DNA from: Acidobacteriaceae bacterium
GTDB taxonomy: Bacteria > Acidobacteriota > Terriglobia > Terriglobales > Acidobacteriaceae
DNA length: 7,494 bases
Direction: 5' to 3'
Assembly: GCA_003162255.1 (NCBI GenBank)
Contig: PMMJ01000411.1
Span: forward strand, 1 to 7,494
Position 1 is the first letter of the stretch, and each line of letters opens with the position of its first letter. The position numbers were made by a program, and so were the translations under genes. Positions 6,040 through 7,494 of this stretch are shown here, one piece after another. The notes beneath the pieces were generated by a model, which saw only the letters and a program-made list of their open reading frames with translations, made no database searches and was not told where the DNA came from.

Positions 6040-6777
6040 CTACGGAATCACGATTCGGCTCCCTGCATCTTCCGGACCAGCGATAGCAGAGTTTTTTTGG
6101 GGGAATTGCGCAAACAGGAAATCGACGAACGCCCGCGACTTCGGTCTGCCCGAGGTGCGCCCCAAGCCCATCCGCAGGATGAATACCAGCGCCTTCAGTA
6201 CGTCGGAATCCCGCAGCCGCGCGTGGCCTGGTATTTCGCCAATGTGTCGCTGCTCCCCCTCCCGAAATTCCTTGACCATGGTCTCGACTTCGCGAGCGAT
6301 GCTCTGGTGCGCCAGGTTCGCGGTCGCGGGCTCGTAGATCAGGCTGGAGTTCACCAGCGTTCGATAGCTCTTCGCGAGCGAACTCAAAGCCGCGACCAGA
6401 TCGCGGTCCACCAGTGAGCGATCAGCGCGCGCGCTCTTGGCCAGCGCGAAGCTGAGTCCGAGAATCAGTTCCTCGCGTTCGTAGAGAAACTGCTCGGTGA
6501 CCTCAACCTCGGGAAATAGAGCCGCACGATCCCCTTCGCCCGCGAGGCGGGGTTTTTCGTGCTCACGCGCCTGTTGTCGTGCCTGCAAAAGATACGGACA
6601 GTCGCTGGGGCAGTCCAGCGTCACTTCGCGCTGCTCGCCGCAGCACTGTGGACAGATTCTGCCGTGCATGGCCGGGCAAAACCGCTTTTCTTTTCGCTCT
6701 TCGCAGATCGCGCAACTCAAGTGCAGTTCCTCGGATTTGATTATTTCACGAAGAACGAAGTTCCACCGCCGAGACAT
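6040..6777 (-). CDS. Conserved Cys-rich, probable zinc-binding hypothetical protein
   Basis: A 245-residue protein of unknown function. An N-terminal cysteine cluster holds C22-x2-C25, C34, H38, C42-x2-C45-C46, C56 and C60 within LSCAIC, RFCPAMHGRICPQCC and LDCPSDC, which suggests one or two structural zinc sites. A helical, charged linker follows (64-90), then a mostly helical domain to about 225, with hydrophobic helices such as EELILGLSFALAK (102-114) and DVLKALVFILRMGLG (192-206). There is no signal peptide. I recall acidobacterial hypothetical proteins with this CPxxHGxICxxCCGxxRE pattern, but no assigned role. No Shine-Dalgarno precedes the ATG. The next in-frame start, a TTG two codons before C22, would remove only the first 18 residues, and the cluster is present from either. 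Two tiny genes lie 63 bases upstream on the same strand. A DNA, RNA or protein-binding role through the zinc module is possible but is inference only. Confidence 0.85.
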   Translation of the reverse strand: MSRRWNFVLREIIKSEELHLSCAICEERKEKRFCPAMHGRICPQCCGEQREVTLDCPSDCPYLLQARQQAREHEKPRLAGEGDRAALFPEVEVTEQFLYEREELILGLSFALAKSARADRSLVDRDLVAALSSLAKSYRTLVNSSLIYEPATANLAHQSIAREVETMVKEFREGEQRHIGEIPGHARLRDSDVLKALVFILRMGLGRTSGRPKSRAFVDFLFAQFPQKNSAIAGPEDAGSRIVIP

Positions 6778-6840
6778 CTGGTGTGTTACGTATGCGACTG
6801 GGAGACGCCCGCAAGTTCCGCCAACGCCCTTGGCTAGCAG

Positions 6841-6960
6841 CTAAGCTGATCTCTTCGTCTGTGGGCAAAACTCGATGATTTTTCCGAGTTGCGGCTGAGC
6901 CACCGTCCGCGACGGTTTCCGAAAGTTCTTCGGCATGTAAAACTCAATCACTCTTGCCAT
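6841..6960 (-). CDS. Small conserved-looking protein MARVIEFY... (39 residues)
   Basis: The ATG at 6960 gives 39 residues, MARVIEFYMPKNFRKPSRTV then AQPQLGKIIEFCPQTKRSA, ending in TAG at 6843-6841. It has a strong ribosome site, AGGAG at 6971-6967, 6 bases from the ATG. The protein is basic and contains two similar stretches, R3-V-I-E-F-Y8 and K27-I-I-E-F-C32, like a short internal duplication. I recall near-identical small hypothetical proteins (VIEFY...KNFRK...VIEFC...TKKSA) in acidobacterial genomes, without a known function. It is preceded by a 48-residue frame whose stop overlaps this ribosome site, and followed 63 bases later by the Cys-rich gene. No signal peptide or membrane segment is present. 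Confidence 0.72.
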   Translation of the reverse strand: MARVIEFYMPKNFRKPSRTVAQPQLGKIIEFCPQTKRSA

Positions 6961-6969
6961 GACAATCTC

Positions 6970-7116
6970 CTAGGTCCCAGTGAATCTCGATGCGCGCGGC
7001 TGCGCCAAATCGTTCGCTCGCCTGTGTCGCTCGCAATCAGTGCGTTCTGAGAGGTTCATCGCAGCCACGATTAGAACGTCCTGTAGCGTGAAACCGCGAG
7101 TTGTGATCTTCCACAT
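6970..7116 (-). CDS. Small reading frame with prepilin-like N-terminus (48 residues)
   Basis: The ATG at 7116 is preceded by a perfect GGAGG (7126-7122) at 5 bases, and the TAG stop (6972-6970) overlaps the ribosome site of the 39-residue gene, so the two are probably translationally coupled. The protein begins MWKITTRGFTLQDVLIVAAM. G8-F9-T-L-Q-D13-V-L-I-V-A-A looks like a type IV prepilin cleavage site (G before F, acidic residue at +5, hydrophobic start), with Asp instead of the usual Glu. The hydrophobic run stops at about residue 20, and the rest (ERTDCERHRRANDLAQPRAS) is charged, so it cannot be a normal pilin. It may be a decayed pilin start, a different small protein with chance likeness, or a leader peptide. 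I do not know a family for it. Confidence 0.5.
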   Translation of the reverse strand: MWKITTRGFTLQDVLIVAAMNLSERTDCERHRRANDLAQPRASRFTGT

Positions 7117-7224
7117 AAGCGCCTCCAACTCAACTGAGGCTTGTTTATGCGGTGAGTGTGGATTACCCTGCGCCTGCTCACAAGGTCAGATCTGGTGATT
7201 GTGGCCTGGGAATATGGTGGCTGC

Positions 7225-7488
7225 TCACGGTTGTGCTTCCTGGAGAGGGAACTTGCCTGCTTTCGGGGGATTGAATGTTATCCTTTTGCGGGATTGAGAG
7301 TTGTCTAGTGTAGTGGTGGCCACCCACACATCCCCCTCACGATCCTCAAAAAGACTGCATATCATGTCGCCCGAGAGGCCATCGGATTTCGTAAATACAT
7401 CTGTGCGGCCCTGATGTACATGGACGAGCCCCCGATCCCCGCCGCTCCTGAATGTACGTACAGATTCGCCATGTTCCACGTGGAACAT
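7225..7488 (-). pseudogene. Remnant of a two-component-regulator propeller (Reg_prop) sensor
   Basis: The frame is open to the right edge, and its in-window ATG at 7488 lies inside the parS-like palindrome. Only the middle resembles a protein family: GDRGLVHVHQGRTDVFTKSD followed by GLSGDMICSLFEDREGDVWV. This is one full and one partial repeat of the periplasmic beta-propeller found in large sensor kinases (DGL...LxEDxxGxxWvgT). The normal continuation (a Gly-Leu-x-Arg-Phe type step after the Trp-Val-x-Thr) is lost after VATT, and the last 27 residues (LDNSQSRKRITFNPPKAG...) look random. Residues MFHVEHGESVRTFRS at the other end come from the palindrome and also do not fit the repeat. I read it as a decayed fragment. 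If the frame continues far beyond the window it could instead be the 3' end of a longer, truncated sensor gene. Confidence 0.5.
7472..7487. promoter_or_regulatory. parS-type ParB-binding palindrome
   Basis: TGTTCCACGTGGAACA is a perfect 16-base palindrome (18 with the flanking A and T at 7471 and 7488) and matches the widely conserved chromosomal parS site bound by ParB, including the GTTnCACGTGnAAC core. Such sites organise origin-proximal DNA for segregation and SMC loading, and often lie near parAB, rsmG/gidB or the origin. No par genes are in this window; they could be just beyond the right edge. Confidence 0.8.
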
Positions 7489-7494
7489 TGTACG

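Noticed and set aside
6980..7198. 72-residue plus-strand frame in the right-hand region
   Set aside because: It lies opposite the two small genes with strong ribosome sites, has no ribosome site of its own, and its composition is unremarkable.

Overview
The window reads as a chromosomal segment from a Gram-negative bacterium, most likely an acidobacterium (Terriglobia-like). The reasons are inference: a lipid A gene (lpxC), a LolA-like secreted protein of the ALGG type, a receiver-PilZ protein, a Cys-rich 'CPQCCGEQR' protein and a 39-residue 'MARVIEFY' protein that resemble families I associate with Acidobacteria, a remnant of a 'two-component regulator propeller' sensor, and many GC-rich hairpin repeats between genes. 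No taxonomic marker is present.

Layout, left to right. The 3' part of ftsH (plus strand, cut by the left edge) is followed by a BIME-like pair of inverted hairpins and a palindromic terminator-like site. Next come a FabG-like short-chain dehydrogenase (plus), an exported LolA-like protein (plus) and lpxC (plus, probably TTG start) behind a leader with two mutually exclusive hairpins. lpxC converges, across a CTGAGAC heptamer repeat, on a small hypothetical gene (minus). A 235-base hairpin-rich spacer separates that gene from a receiver-PilZ gene (minus), which diverges from folK (plus). folK converges, across another copy of the ftsH-side hairpin, on a Cys-rich gene (minus). Upstream of the Cys-rich gene on the same strand are two very small, Shine-Dalgarno-led reading frames (39 and 48 residues) whose stop and ribosome site overlap. 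The right end holds a decayed propeller-sensor fragment and a perfect parS-type palindrome, TGTTCCACGTGGAACA.

Functionally most of this is housekeeping: membrane proteolysis (FtsH), the committed step of lipid A synthesis (LpxC), folate synthesis (FolK), and an envelope-type exported protein. In E. coli FtsH degrades LpxC, so their proximity here is notable, although nothing in the sequence shows co-regulation. The least expected signals are at the right end: the parS-like site (chromosome segregation, often near the origin) and the tandem of tiny coupled reading frames. The intergenic hairpin family shows compensatory base changes between copies, so the folded shape appears to be what is kept.
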